Shown in pieces: positions 34,457 to 46,097 of a stretch of DNA of 64,000 bases. Source of the stretch: Tuctoria greenei (Eukaryota > Streptophyta > Magnoliopsida > Poales > Poaceae); the NCBI GenBank assembly GCA_036927565.1, contig JAYESD010000001.1, forward strand, positions 247,967,097 through 248,031,096. Reading direction: 5' to 3'. How positions within the stretch are numbered: the stretch's first letter is position 1; the number at the start of each line of letters is the position of its first letter. A model generated the notes under the pieces. It made no database searches, was not told the DNA's origin, and saw only the letters and a program-made list of their open reading frames with translations. The position numbers were made by a program, and so were the translations under genes.

Positions 34457-35527
34457 CAGTGTTGTCCAGGCGTCCAGTCGCTCCAGGCCGGACGCCGTGG
34501 ACAATCGCCTCGCCTGGATCGAGCGCCACCACCGTCGTCCGCCGTCCGCCGCCGCCGTCCGCCGCTATCGCCTTCGTCCCCCGCTGCTGCCGCCACCCTT
34601 GACGCTGCGCGCTGCTGCCATTGTCCCCGAAGCCGCCCATGACGCCGCGCGCTGCCGCCGTTGTCACCGCGTGTTGAGGCAAGGGAGAGGGAGGGAGAAT
34701 GGAAAATAGGGTTAGGGTTAGTTTTATATAACCCCTTACATAAAATTTGAACCGTCGGATGAGATCCGACGATCCAGATTAACTGGGCCGAAACGTTCAG
34801 CCCAAGTGGCGGCTACATCTTTCCCTCTAGGGGTGGGCAAAAAACCAAGACCGGAAAACCGAAACCGAAAAAACCGAGACCGGAACCAAAAAGACCAAAA
34901 TATCGGGTATCGGGTACTTTTTGGGTATCAAATATAAATAACCGAAAAATAAATTTCGGGTTCGGATACCACTCTCGGGTAACTAAAATAACCGAATAGT
35001 CGGTCCATCAAATAATAAGTTAAATTATGCGTGGTAAACTACGAACAATTCAAATTTAGATATTTTATTTTCAAGTTGTGATGTGTAAAGTTGTTGGATT
35101 TAAACGTTTATTTGTGATTTTTCATTTGTCAATTTATAATAAATTACCTCATGGGATTAAATTTATCAATCATATTAAATTTGTGCAAACATGACATGGA
35201 TATAATGTATAATTTGGATATATCGGTAGGACCGAAGACCGAACCGGAATTTTGGTACCCAAAATTTTCGGGTACCTAATATTATTACAATAATTCGGGT
35301 AGTGATTTCAAGAAACCGAATTTTGAAAAAGACCGAAATATCTGAACCGAAATATCGGGTAGACCAAATGCCCACCCCTATTTACCTCGACGCCCGCCGC
35401 CCTGCTCCCGATATGCGCGCCTCCGTCCCCAGCACTCGTCGTCGTCCCACCCCCAGCACTCGCTGCCGCCGCCTGGCCGGACGCCTAGGCAGGCGCCTGG
35501 GCGTCCAGGCGCTCATTTACAACCTTG
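34457..35527. mobile_element. Non-autonomous hAT-like element
   Basis: Flanked by a perfect 8 bp duplication CCTACATT (34449-34456, 35528-35535). Ends CAGTGTTGT and ACAACCTTG are imperfect inverted repeats, and both subterminal parts are rich in the CAGGCG/CGCCTGG theme. No transposase. Interrupted by a second hAT MITE at 34828-35380. The GC-rich 34480-34690 part has CCGCCGTC repeats that create false frames. Confidence 0.85.
34828..35380. mobile_element. hAT MITE nested in the hAT-like element
   Basis: 553 bp, terminal inverted repeats TAGGGGTGGGCA and TGCCCACCCCTA, flanked by TTTCCCTC and TTTACCTC (7 of 8 match). Interior rich in 'ccgaaa/ttcgggta' phrases and able to fold back. No coding capacity. 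Confidence 0.9.
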
Positions 35528-35801
35528 CCTACATTGAAGCCTAACTGACAAATTGATCCTGTTTCTTCAACTTCACTTATTTGACCCTTATTTTCGGAAC
35601 CAAACTAGCCATCTCGTCTTGCTTTGACACTGTTAGAGATATCAGGATTTTTGAACTAATAAAATAGATAAATTAGTTAGAAAATTCATTTTAAAGTGCC
35701 AAGAGTAAAGTACCCTTGGCTTGCTGATCCCTCCCACGCTTCCCCCTCTCGACAGCTAGGATTTGAAGTAGGCACGGGCATGACCCCTCCCAGAGGCAGA
35801 G

Positions 35802-36351
35802 TGTTGGAAATCCGGCCTGTTCAGCCCTGTTTCTAGCTCTGCAGGTGTACTGATCAGGTCTGTTCGGCCAGAACAGATCTGTTCTGTGGTGCAGTTCAGT
35901 ACAGGGTGATTCCTGTGTTCAGAACAGAGAGGACAGAGAGAGTAGAAGGCACCCCTGGTGCTGATCAGATCGGAGAAGAAGGGAACAGAGAAGAACTCGC
36001 CGAGTTCCTGCTGGAACAGATGCGAAATCCTGATCTAGGCAAGTTAGGGAACTCGGCTAGATCAGGTTCTGCCGTGGGGAGGCCTCGGTCTGGTGGAAAA
36101 CTTGTATTATTTGATAATAAGGTGCGGTACAGGGGGGCGCAGCCCTGTTTATATAGGGGGGTTTTTGGGAGAGTTCCAACCCCTTACAACTCTTATTCTA
36201 TCTCTAACTGAATAGGACTCTAAACAGAATTTCTAATTTTTCTAGACTCTATCTTAACTGACCGCACTAGGGAGGTGGGCCCCGCCTAGGCACGCGCGCC
36301 CCTGGTGGGCTCAGCCGCACCAGGCCGCCCCAGGCCCAGGGTCATCCGACA
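35802..36351 (-). repeat. 3' LTR of Copia element 4
   Basis: 550 bp, TGTCGGATGA to TTTCCAACA on the minus strand. Confidence 0.95.
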
Positions 36352-39300
36352 TTCTCCTCCTGACCCTGGACCTGCAGTATGTCCAGAACGCCAATTCTTC
36401 TTCTCATCTCGATGAACTTCTGTCTTCCAAGTGCCTTGGTCAAGATGTCCGCCATCTGGTCCTTCGTAGAGATTTGCTCAAGTACTATAACACCATTGTC
36501 TACACACTCCCGTATGTAGTGATATTTGGTGTCAATGTGCTTGCTCCTGTCATGGTGTACTGGATTTTTGCTCAAGTCTATGGCAGACTTGTTGTCAACC
36601 CGTAGCACTGGCGTCTTCACCTTTTCAGCCAAGTCTTCCATCAGCCATGCCATCCATACACCTTGACATGCCCCTTGAGCTGCTGCAATATATTCTGCTT
36701 CACACGAGGACAAGGCCACCACCTTCTGCTTGCTGGACTGCCACGAAACGGGGCTGTTTCCTAGACAAAACAGCACCCCGCTTGTGCTCTTACGGTCCTC
36801 CACGTCTCCCGCATAGTCGCTATCCGAGTAGCCAATCAACTCCATGTTGCCTCCCTTTGGATAGAAGACTCCGAAGTGGATCGTACCCGCTATATAGCGT
36901 ACGATGCGCTTGATTGCAGCGTAGTGTTCTTCCCTTGGCTCCTCCAAGAACCGACTCACGTACCCAACCACGTAGGCGAGGTTGGGGCGTGTGTTCACCA
37001 AATATCGCAGCCCTCCCACCAAACTCCTGTAATCCGTTGCGTGCACCAACGGACTGTCACTTGTCTTGTAAAGCTTCAGGCCTTGCTCCATGGGGAATGC
37101 ACAAGGGTTGCACTCCTCCAGGCCAGCTTTTGAGACAAGCTTGGAAGCGTAGGCCGCCTGCCCAACACTTATCCCTGCTTCAGACTGTCGCACCTCCAGG
37201 CCAAGATAATACGACAGAAGGCCCAAGTCGCTCATCTTGAACCGCTTCATCATCTCCTACTTGAACTTCTTGATGTCGCCCCCTCCTGTGATCACGAGAT
37301 CGTCGACGTACACGTCGACGATGAGCTTCTCCTCTCCAGCTCCACGGAAGTAAATCACGTGCTCGCTCGTACTCTTCTGGAAACCAAGCGATAGCAAGCT
37401 ATCGTTGAGCTTAGCATTCCAGGCCATGGGCGCTTGACAAAGTCCGTACAAAGCCTTCTTGAGCCGGTACACCTTGTGTTCGGCTCCGTCGACGATGAAG
37501 CCAGCGGGCTGAGAGACGTACACCTCCTCCATCAGATCGCCATTCAGGAAGGCGCTCTTCACATCCATGTGGTGTACCTCCCATCCCTTGTGCGCAGATA
37601 CTGCAAGGAGCAAGCGAACAGACTCGAGTCGAGCTACAGGAGCGAATACCTCGTCAAAGTATATTCCTTGTGGCTAGACATAGCATTTGGCCACCAAACG
37701 AGCCTTGTGCTTCACCACCTCTCCATGCTCGTCTCTCTTCACCTTGAACACCCATTTGAGACCAATGGGCTTGTGTCCTGCAGGAAGATCAACAAGTTGC
37801 CACGTCTTGTTCTCTTCTATGGACTCCATCTCCTCGAGCATGGCCCGTCTCCAGCACGGGTGTTCCTCGGCATCGGCGAAGGACATAGGCTCCTCCGTGG
37901 TGGTGAACATGAGCTCCCCCTCCTCCAGGCTCGGTGGGCGTGGTGCGCGTCCAAGAGGGGTGAGGGTTCCCAGCACGTTGCGCATCGTGCGGAACTGAAG
38001 TGCAACGTTGTCGTTGTGGTAGGCGTCGACGTTGCTGCCAACATCCGTCGGCGGCGTGGCAAAGCAGATGGGCCGTGGAGGGTGCCGGGACGTGACAAAG
38101 GTGCTGGAATCTTCAGTCTCGGACCCTCCAGCTGCTGCTGACTCCTGTAGCGGGCTATCCCAGGTCTGTTCTGGACTGGACAGCCCCTGTAGAAGCCTGC
38201 GGGGTGTTGCAGGGGGTGCTGGTCGCCTACCAGCAGCCCTGGTGTGCCCCATCGGGGCCCCTGGGTCTGGACAGACCCTGCTGCACCCCTCCTGGGTGCT
38301 GCAGGGGTGCTGTTTGGCCCCTCCGAGTCCTGCAACACCTTACTAGGTGCTGGAACAGCAGGTTCAGCATGTGCTAAACTCGTGGAGTCGACGTAGAACG
38401 CATCGTAGTCCTCTTCTTCAGCTCCTTCACCCCAGTCCCACTTGGCCGCCTCGTCGAATATCGCGTCACGTGATATGTGTGTGCGCCCATCGGCCGGATT
38501 GTACATCCGGTAGCCCTTCGTTCCTGCAACATAGCCAAGAAACACCATCGGCGTACTTCGGTCTTCCAACTTTCTCAGGTGGGGGCTTGTATTTTTGACA
38601 TGTCCCACGCACCCAAAAGTTCGGAAGTAGTTGACGGCTGGTCGCTCCCCGTGCCAAGCTTCATATGGCGTCTTCCCGTCGAGGCTGTGGGTGGGGGATC
38701 TATTCAAGATGTAGACGGCTGTCAGGACCGCCTCACCCCAAAAGAACCCGGGCATACCCTTCGCCTTCAACATGCTTCTCGCCATCCCGACCACCGTCTG
38801 GTTGCGCCGCTCCACAACCCCGTTTTGTTGCGGCGTGTATGGGGCTGTGAGCTGACGATGTACGCCGTGCTGAGCGCAATACTCGCCGAACTCCCGTGAG
38901 GTGAACTCCTCTCCGCGATCAGTACGAAGTAGCTTCAGCCTCCTCCCGGACTCTAATTCAGCTGTCGCCTGGAATTTCTGAATTTCTGAATTAAGTCGGG
39001 CGCCTTGTCCTTGCTTGCTAGAAGATAGAGCCACATATAACGGCTCATGTCATCCACTAGCAACAAGAACATCTTGTTGCCGCCTGGAGTCGTCGGCGTG
39101 ATCGGCCCGCAGATGTCGCCGTGGACGAGGTCGAGTGCGCCCTCCGCGCGCCGACGAGCTTGCGTGGGGAAGCGGGAGCGCCTCTGCTTCCCGGCCAAAC
39201 AAGCCTCGCACAATTGATCGACATGATCAATTTGCGGAAGCTCAAGCACCATCTCCTCCTTTGCCAGCTTCCGAAGCGCCTGGAAGCCGACGTGTCCGTA

Positions 39301-39654
39301 ACGTTCATGCCAACGCCACGTGACGTCACCACGTCGTGCGGTCAGGCAAACTGGACGCGTGATGTTGAGCCTGACGGAGTACAACTTGCTGTCGTCGCGC
39401 CGCACTCGTGTGATGAGACGATTCTGCTCGTCTCGAATGTGCATCACCCCTGCATGCATGGTGACGCTGTAGTCATCCTCATCCAGCTGCCCAAGGCTGA
39501 TGAGGTTGGTGGTGAGACGCGGGATGAGGTAGACACCAGTGAGCCGCCGGTGCTCACCCGTGTCACAGGCGAACAGGACCGTGCCCTTCCCCTCGATCCG
39601 CACAACCGAGTTGTCGTCGTCGTCGTGGAGAGGTCGACATGGCTCTGATGCCAC
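36342..39654 (-). pseudogene. Copia 4 pol remnant: integrase, RT, RNase H
   Basis: The open frame starts inside the primer site with no ATG near, reads NSVVRIEGKGTV and the pre-integrase zinc region (WHERYGHVGF, CEACLAGKQRRS), then the integrase core: VHGDICGP, RTDRGEEF and QQNGVVERRN. Frame changes occur near 38990, 38230 and 37650. The RT has FAPVARLESVRLL, MDVKSAFLNG and YVDDLVITGG (near 37300). RNase H is nearly whole (36342-37253: YSDSDYAGD, SSCEAEYIAAAQG, DNKSAIDLSKNP). Supplied in trans it could once have been copied; it cannot make particles. Confidence 0.9.
39641..39653 (-). other. Primer binding site of Copia 4
   Basis: TGGCATCAGAGCC, one change from TGGTATCAGAGCC, four bases from the LTR. 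Confidence 0.85.
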
Positions 39655-39657
39655 GAA

Positions 39658-40228
39658 TGTTGGAAATCCGGCCTGTTCAGCCCTGTTTCTAGCTCTGCAG
39701 GTGTACTGATCAGGTCTGTTCGGCCAGAACAGATCTGTTATGCGGTGCAGTTCAGTACAGGGTGATTCCTGTGTTCAGAACAGAGAGGACAGAGAGAGTA
39801 GAAGGCACCCCTGGTGCTGATCAGATCGGGGAAGAAGGGAACAGAGAAGAACTCGCCGAGTTCCTGCTGGAACAGATGTGAAATCCTAATCTAGGCGAGT
39901 TAGGGAACTCGGCTAGATCAGGTTCTGCCGTGGGGAGGCCTTGGTCTGGTGGAAAACTTGAAATATTTGATAATAAGGTGCGGTACAGGGGGGCACAGCC
40001 CTGTTTATATAGGGGGGGGGGGGGGGGGGGGGGGTTTGGGAGAGTCTCAACCCCTTACAACTCTTATTCTATCTCTAACTAAATAGGACTCTAAACAGAA
40101 TTTCTAATTTTTCTAGACTCTATCTTAACTGACCGCACTAGGGAGGTGGGCCCCGCCTGGGCACACGCGCCAATGGTGGGCTCAGCCGCACCAGGCCGCC
40201 CCAGGCCCAGGCCCAGGGTCATCCGACA
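39658..40228 (-). repeat. 5' LTR of Copia element 4
   Basis: 571 bp, same ends; nearly identical to the other LTR apart from the G run at 40012-40034. Confidence 0.95.
40012..40034 (+). repeat. 23-base G run
   Basis: Expansion within the 5' LTR of Copia 4; the 3' LTR has 6-7 G at the same place (about 36158). Length may be uncertain in the assembly. Confidence 0.9.
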
Positions 40229-41015
40229 CAGAGTGGCAAGGACACGGCCCCTCCCAGTTGCCTGCATGGCGAGGGTGCGACCTCCTGGCGGTTCAACTTC
40301 AACTGGAAGAGGAAGACACGACTGACGTGGGAAAGAAAAGCTTAATGGTCGTGGTTGTGTTTGTATTTGGAAAAACTGTGAGGTAAAAAGAAGATTGTGA
40401 GCTGCTACTGGTGTTGGCCTTGAGCAGAGAGGAAGATGGATGCTGGTTCTCTGTGTTGTGTGTAAGAGAGAGAGGAACTCATGAGTCGTAACCAGGAGAT
40501 GAAAAGGTGCCGCAGCTATGCTGCACTGGTGAAGAGAAAGAATAAATGGAAATTTTTGGGGTCGAGATCAGGGGAGCTTGGATAAAATTGTACTCACAAT
40601 CTTAGATTTTCATCAATTGAATTCATATTTTAAACTTTTCTGTTCATTTAAAAAAGTTTCTCTTAGGGTCAGAAACATAAACGTCCAAAAAGTAGGGTCA
40701 ATTGAGAAAGGGCATAATGGACTTTTTTTACTCTCTGTTACCACCGTCGTACACACTTAATGACTAAACAGAACAGGGTCATCTTGAATGTTCAGTTTTG
40801 AAAAACAAGGGCAGAGAAGCAAAATTGAAAAAAAAATAACAGATCAAATGGGAAGTTAGGATACAAAGTAGGGTAGTAGAGCAATTGCCTCATTTTAAAA
40901 ACATTTTTTCCATATAAGAAATGCAGGAACCTTCGAGATTATAGTATCAAGTAAGAAAATATGTATGACATATGAATTGAGAACCGCAGTTACGGGTAAA
41001 TATTGATGATCTTAC

Positions 41016-42489
41016 CTTCCATTCCTTCACGAAACCACTGTGGCATTGGTGCATCTGCCCGGGACGTCTCCTGTGAATTCATGTCCATCCCAGATGGTGA
41101 AAGATAACGTGCTATGGCAATAGCAGACTCTTTATGATCTTTAACTAACTGATCGCTGTTACCTTTTGAGGCCTTGTGTGCCACTGATTTCTCACTTGCA
41201 AGAACAGAACGAATAATCAAATTTCCATTGATCTTAACATGTTTTCCATTCCTTGGCACATACAACAAAGCAGGCAAGATCTCACTAGAGTTATGTGCAG
41301 GCCGATGCTTCTGTTCACCTCCATTGGTGTCCTCTTTCATCATTCCAGGATCAGTACTGATCACGTCACTATTGTTTAAACCAGCTTTCGATCCTTTACC
41401 ACTGTTAGTGACACTAAACACCCTAGCATCAGAATGAGCAACATTTCTTAACATGACATTGTAGTTCCCACCTCTCATGCCGAAACTATCATTGAACCCT
41501 GGAACAAAAGCACCAAAGACAAGTGCAACAAACAGCAAACCAAGAAGGCTAACACTTGCAACCTTCTTGGTCTTGGTCTTGGCCTTACTCTTGCCCTCCA
41601 CACCCTTCTTGATTTCTGTTTTTTTAGGTACTTCCGCTGCAGCTGTGGTCTGCTGTGGCTTCAACCGCGGGATTGGCACAAGTGGGACATGGGAACCGTG
41701 CGGTCGCATTGCATACCCAGGAACCCAAGGGAAAGGCATGCCAGGCAATGGCGCCGGTGGGTACACCACCCCAGGTGGCGGGCCACCTCCACCACCGCCG
41801 CCGACCTGCTGCCTCAGCGTGGCGTTCTCGGCCACGACGAAGGAGATCCTAGAATTGAGGTCATTTATCACGGAGTGCATCGACTTCACCTTCTCCTCCA
41901 GCTCCTCCACGTACCACTTTTTCCTCTGTCGCGACAGCTGCGCGCTCTCGCGGTTCCGCATCAGCCGTGCGGCGCGGCGCGGGTCCTCTTCCTCGCAGGC
42001 CGCGCCTCTCTCGTCGGAGCCCTCCGCGGCGACCCGCGAAGCCGAGGCAGAAGCTGACGGGGAAAGCTCGCCGTCGCCGGATCGGCGGCTCTTGGCCCCA
42101 TCAGTGCTCGGTCCGGGGCTCGCCTGCTTCCGCTTGAGGCTACAACTGGGGACGTCAACACCGCTCCTCCCCTCGTCAGAGTCCTCGTGTTTCACCTCGT
42201 GCTTGCCGTGGGCGACGGCCGAGTTGGCGGAGGAGGACGGCCCGCGACCGGATCCGTCGGCGGATACCTCGCCGGAGTTGTCGTCATCGTCGCCGCCGCG
42301 GTCGGGTGACTGGAGGAGGAAGTCGTCGACGGAGAAATCAGCTGGCAAGTCGAAGTCGAGGCCGTCACCGGAGAATTCGCCCAGCGGGAGGCCGCCGGCG
42401 TCCATGGGAAGGTCCGGGTCGAAGAGGTGGGCCGGGTAGTGGTGGCGGAGGTCGAACGCGGAGGGGTCCAGGAGGGCCGGCTCCGCCAT
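41016..42489 (-). CDS. bZIP17/28-like ER-membrane transcription factor, exon 1
   Basis: First coding exon, 491 codons plus one base. The start is the first in-frame ATG (42489), in good context (GCCATGG). Domains: acidic N-terminal activation region (residues 1-75), bZIP at about 170-230 with the N-x7-R signature in NRESAQLSRQRKKW, a Gly/Pro-rich stretch, a lysine-rich stop, one membrane helix (about 311-329, SLLGLLFVALVFGAFV), and a lumenal part with RSVL (427-430), a fit to the S1P RxxL site. Known family role: under ER stress it moves to the Golgi, is cut by S1P/S2P, and its N-part enters the nucleus to turn on chaperone genes. Exon 1 ends GGAAG|GTAAG. The full protein is 648 residues; no damage seen. 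Confidence 0.95.
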
Positions 42490-43710
42490 GGCTGCGGCGT
42501 CACGGGGACGAGGAAGGGTTCGCGCTAGGGTTTTGGCAGCATAACGGAGGCGAAGCACGGGCGCAGCCGGTGTGAAACGGATTTTTTTGGAATGGAAGCC
42601 GGGACGGTGAAGTGCGGACGGAGTCGCGGGGGGTTGACGAGCTCGTGCCGCGGCGAGGCGATCCGGTCTTCCTTGCTAATTACTCTCTTTTCAGGCTACT
42701 TGCTATAACTCTCAATGACGTGTGGAGCCAAGTGATGAGGACCCACTTGTCGTTGTGTTGCGTCTACGCTGCGGTCCGTGTGTCTGCGCAGGTGGCACCC
42801 ACAGATCTGGACAATGGCAATCTGATGGCTCTGCCGTGGGTGGCGGGCGTGCTAAAAGCGCCGAGGCTTGATCAGTTTCACGCACAAGTTAAGACGCCTG
42901 GGTCTGTGTGCGCTGGCTGGTGGGGTCACCGGCCCCGCTAGTCTTAGGTTTAGCTGACGCGAGTAAGGATAGAAAACGGTTACAAAAATTACTCACAGGA
43001 TTTCCGATCGGAAAGGTTCAGGTTCAGACGGGTGGTTTGGTGGGTCGTGCAGGGAATGTGACGATTCTGGATATGTAATTTTAACTATTCTTTTGCGAAG
43101 CTTTTCTGTGGGAGTGCTCTAAGATTGTGTTATTTCCATTTAAGCATCATCAATACACTCTGTTAGCCGCCCTACAGTATTTAAGTAATAATTTCCGGAT
43201 TGGCGTCTAATATAAACGACCTTTTTCAAACTAGTACCTGATACACTTGTTACCAGCCACGATCACTGACATGGCACCACTTCCAGACTGGAAGCCCTTC
43301 CTAATCTCCAGTATATACAGGCTCACGTCATGCTTTTCAGCAGCCTATTTTGATAACATAGCATGGCTTGAACAATTCTACAGAGCGCATACGTCTTGTT
43401 ACACAATTAACTGATGGAGAGGGTTAAACAAATGATTCAATGTATGTTATTCATTCATTGATGATTGCTTACATATTTATACAAAGTGAACAGGTGAGCA
43501 CGTGTCTTGACCTGAAAGCGCTTCATGAGCGTTAGCCCAGATTGTTAGGTTTGATCATACTATTTTATTCTCTAACACGTCTCGCAGACAATCAAGTGAA
43601 AAAAGAAAACACTGCTGGTGCTAATATCACATCCTTGCCCCAGGTTTTCTTTACCACTTTACCCTTGAGGATGGAACTCCAGGTTGGAACATGCATGTGA
43701 GCTTACATTA
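42490..43710 (-). promoter_or_regulatory. Upstream region of the bZIP gene
   Basis: 42490-42600 is the probable 5' UTR, GC-rich with AAACCCTAG. No TATA box is clear. Further up there is a UPRE-like site (42716). 43100-43700 is AT-rich and includes a possible old Copia LTR scrap ('tatttatacaaagtgaacag' near 43476). No gene seen. Confidence 0.4.
42716..42723 (+). promoter_or_regulatory. UPRE-like site TGACGTGT
   Basis: The core TGACGTG is the ATF6/bZIP28-type unfolded-protein response element. It lies about 230 bp upstream of the bZIP start codon and could allow self-regulation. A single 7-base match can be chance. Confidence 0.3.
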
Positions 43711-43724
43711 GGCTAACTCCAACA
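43711..43724. repeat. Harbinger left terminal inverted repeat
   Basis: GGCTAACTCCAACA after TTA; 13 of 14 bases match the inverse of 52982-52995. Confidence 0.9.
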
Positions 43725-44286
43725 GCGTATGCATAAGGGAGCCCGTCTCTAAAATGAGGTGTGGAGGCCTGTTTTTCTGTCTCCAACAGGCTGAGCATAC
43801 TGAAGGCCCGTTTTGCCTGGCTCAGTAGGCAAAAATGTAGGTCCAGAACAACGTAGGCATATCAATTGCTCGGTCAAGGAAGCATCGGGTATGTGTTCTT
43901 CTCTCTTGGCAGTGGCGGCAGTGCTGGTTCCGGTGGTCCTCGCAGCGGATTGCGAAGTCGGCGGCGACGCAGAGGCAATGTACGCCCGTATCTCCTTTCC
44001 GTCGTCGATCTGCGTTGTATCCTCCTTGTTGCTCGCGTTCTCTTCCTCCTCGCGGCTCTCAGTGAACTGAGCGGCGTTGTGGCCTCATCCCTCTGATGGT
44101 TCTCCGATTTGGCACGATGGTTTACTCTCCTGTGTCGTCGCGCTTGATTCCCCTGCACCCCCGTGCTCGAGTCATGCTGCCATTGCACAAGCAATCCGAA
44201 CCCTAATCCTACCCTCCTACTGCAAAATCTTGCAAAGTGATTGTTGTGTAGTGATGTGCAATGACTATGTTATTTGTTCTGTAGAA

Positions 44287-45621
44287 TGGATAATATGCCC
44301 CCAATAGATGAAATATTTGGACAACAACCGTATCAGTACTATGGACAGAATGAGTGGACCTCCCAATATTCTAATTCCATTGAGGACTTGGACAGAATGA
44401 CTGCATTTTAGGTAACACCTCGTATCATCCATTATCTTGATTTGATGTATCACATATTTAGCAATTATTTTCTACTGTAAGTTGTAATTGTTTTTCTTTA
44501 TGCAGTCCGCAAATGAGAGTGAAGCAAGGACTGTGGAAGCTACTATTGAGGGTCTGCCATCCAAAAGAGATGTAGCTACGAAGGAAGCGAAGCTGAAGAA
44601 TGTTTCCCGCAGAGGGGTTTCCTTCTCAATAGCAGAAGATAAGATAATTTGTTTTGCACTCCTTGATATTAGTAAAGATCCCATAACTGGGGTAAATCAA
44701 AGTTCAGGGAGGTACTACAAAAGAATCCATGACTACTTTTGTAAGCACAAACCGGAAGGTTCCTCTAGAACCCAACTAGCTATCCAACATAGGTGGCAGA
44801 ACATCTAAAAAGGAGTTAACATATTTTGTGCACACAAGTCATCTGTGGATAGGAGGAATGAAAGTGGCAAGTCTGAACAGGACAGAATTAGTATCATTGC
44901 CTTTTGTTTTCCATATTGCACACTTTGTTCCATTGGTTTATAATCTGACCATGTTATTTCAGATTGATGATGCTATAAAGCTATATGAGGCCAAAGAAGT
45001 ATTTACATATATGCACTGCTGGAATATCTTGTGCAAGGAACAGAAGTGGAGTGATCGACTGCTAGAACTTAACCGCACATCTCCTGTAATTAATTCTGTG
45101 CCAATAACCCAAGCTTCAGTCGAGATTGATAATGAAACAATTTCAAGGCCTGAAGGTCGTGATAGTGCAAAAAAGTGAAGGTCAAGTGGAGGAGACACTG
45201 CTTCATCTAATACCGTTGTTGATATGTTACAATAGATTCACGAAAGGCACGAAAAGACAGGAGTGAAGCAAGACCAGCAGATGCAAGAAATTCTTACTAT
45301 GAAAGGAGATAAAATGAAGCGTAGTGAGAAACTCTTCGAGCTGCAGAAGCAAGATATGGAAAGAGGAGTGCAGATATGAAAAAGAGGAGTGCAGATATGG
45401 AAAAGAGGACTAGGTTGAAGGAGGAGCAGATCAATCTAACTAAGAAGGACATTGAGGTCAGAGCTGAACAAAGTGAAGCACAAATGCTAGCTTCAGAGCT
45501 TGCCATTATGGGAGTTGATCTGGACAAACTTGCTCCACATGTGAGGGCATACTACATTGCGATGCAACATAAGATCATGGAACGCCGAGACATCTCTGTG
45601 ACACCTCCTTCGGAATACTGA
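44287..45621 (+). pseudogene. Harbinger ORF1, Myb/SANT-like DNA-binding protein
   Basis: Exon 1 (44287-44411) is Gln/Tyr-rich. Exon 2 (from 44506) has the Myb/SANT-like domain: EDKIICFALLDIS, SGRYYKRIHDYFCKHKP, QLAIQHRWQNI. Exon 3 (from 44963) reads KLYEAKEVFTYMHCWNILC, then a charged coiled-coil-like tail to 45621. In Pong elements ORF1 partners the transposase in excision. Breaks: TAG at 44409-44411 and TAA at 44806-44808, both CAG/CAA to stop by C to T, and more stops near 45176 and 45230. Confidence 0.85.
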
Positions 45622-46097
45622 AAATGTGTTAATTGTTTTAATAGACTTATGGGTTATTTATGTATAGTGTATGACTTATGGTTTCTGGAACTTGATGTAT
45701 GATGTGTTGTATGATTTTTGAGACTTCCGTTGATGTATGATGTATGATGTGTTGTGTGGTTTCTAGAACTTATGGTTATTTATGTATGGAGTGCGATGTA
45801 TGGCTTTTGGAACATGTATGGTGTCTGAAACATATGTGCTGTTATTTTGTTGTCACACTATCATTTTTTTCAGATATGTGTTGTCTGGAATATATGTGCA
45901 GGTTCTGAACTAGTGCTGTCGCATTATCATTTTTTTCAGATATGTGTTGTCTGGAACATAATTGCAGGTTTTGAACTAGTGCTGCCTCACTATAATTGTG
46001 TTCACATATATGCTATATGTATCTAGTGCTGGAGTATCACTTTTTTAACATAAGCAGAACAGAAAGTGGAAATTAAAAAACTTCGCATTGCAGGAGA
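45622..46097 (+). other. Harbinger non-coding spacer
   Basis: Repeats of 'tatgtgttgtctggaa' and 'gatgtatgatgtgttgt' type; no gene. Holds the left GGAGA duplication of the guest element. Confidence 0.6.

Larger units (their letters stand above)
35802..40228 (-). mobile_element. Copia element 4, lacking gag and protease
   Basis: 4427 bp with perfect CAGAG duplications (35797-35801, 40229-40233). LTRs at 35802-36351 (550 bp) and 39658-40228 (571 bp) differ mainly by a 23-base G run. Primer site at 39653-39641, purine tract AGGAGGAGAA at 36361-36352. The internal part runs straight from the primer site to the region before integrase, so gag and the protease site are deleted. It lies in the bZIP intron, same strand as the gene. 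Confidence 0.95.
33408..41015 (-). other. 7.6 kb intron of the bZIP gene
   Basis: GT at 41015-41014 (GGAAG|GTAAG) and AG at 33409-33408. It contains a 79 bp tandem duplication, a nested hAT pair (34457-35527) and a 4.4 kb Copia (35802-40228). Outside these, 33680-34448, 35536-35796 and 40234-41015 are AT-rich intron with no supported gene. Confidence 0.85.

Noticed and set aside
37434..38141. 235-codon plus-strand frame in Copia 4
   Set aside because: Antisense to the RT/linker coding sequence of the element.
41477..42439. 320-codon plus-strand frame
   Set aside because: It lies antisense to exon 1 of the bZIP gene; GC-rich coding sequence often leaves the opposite strand open. No domain.
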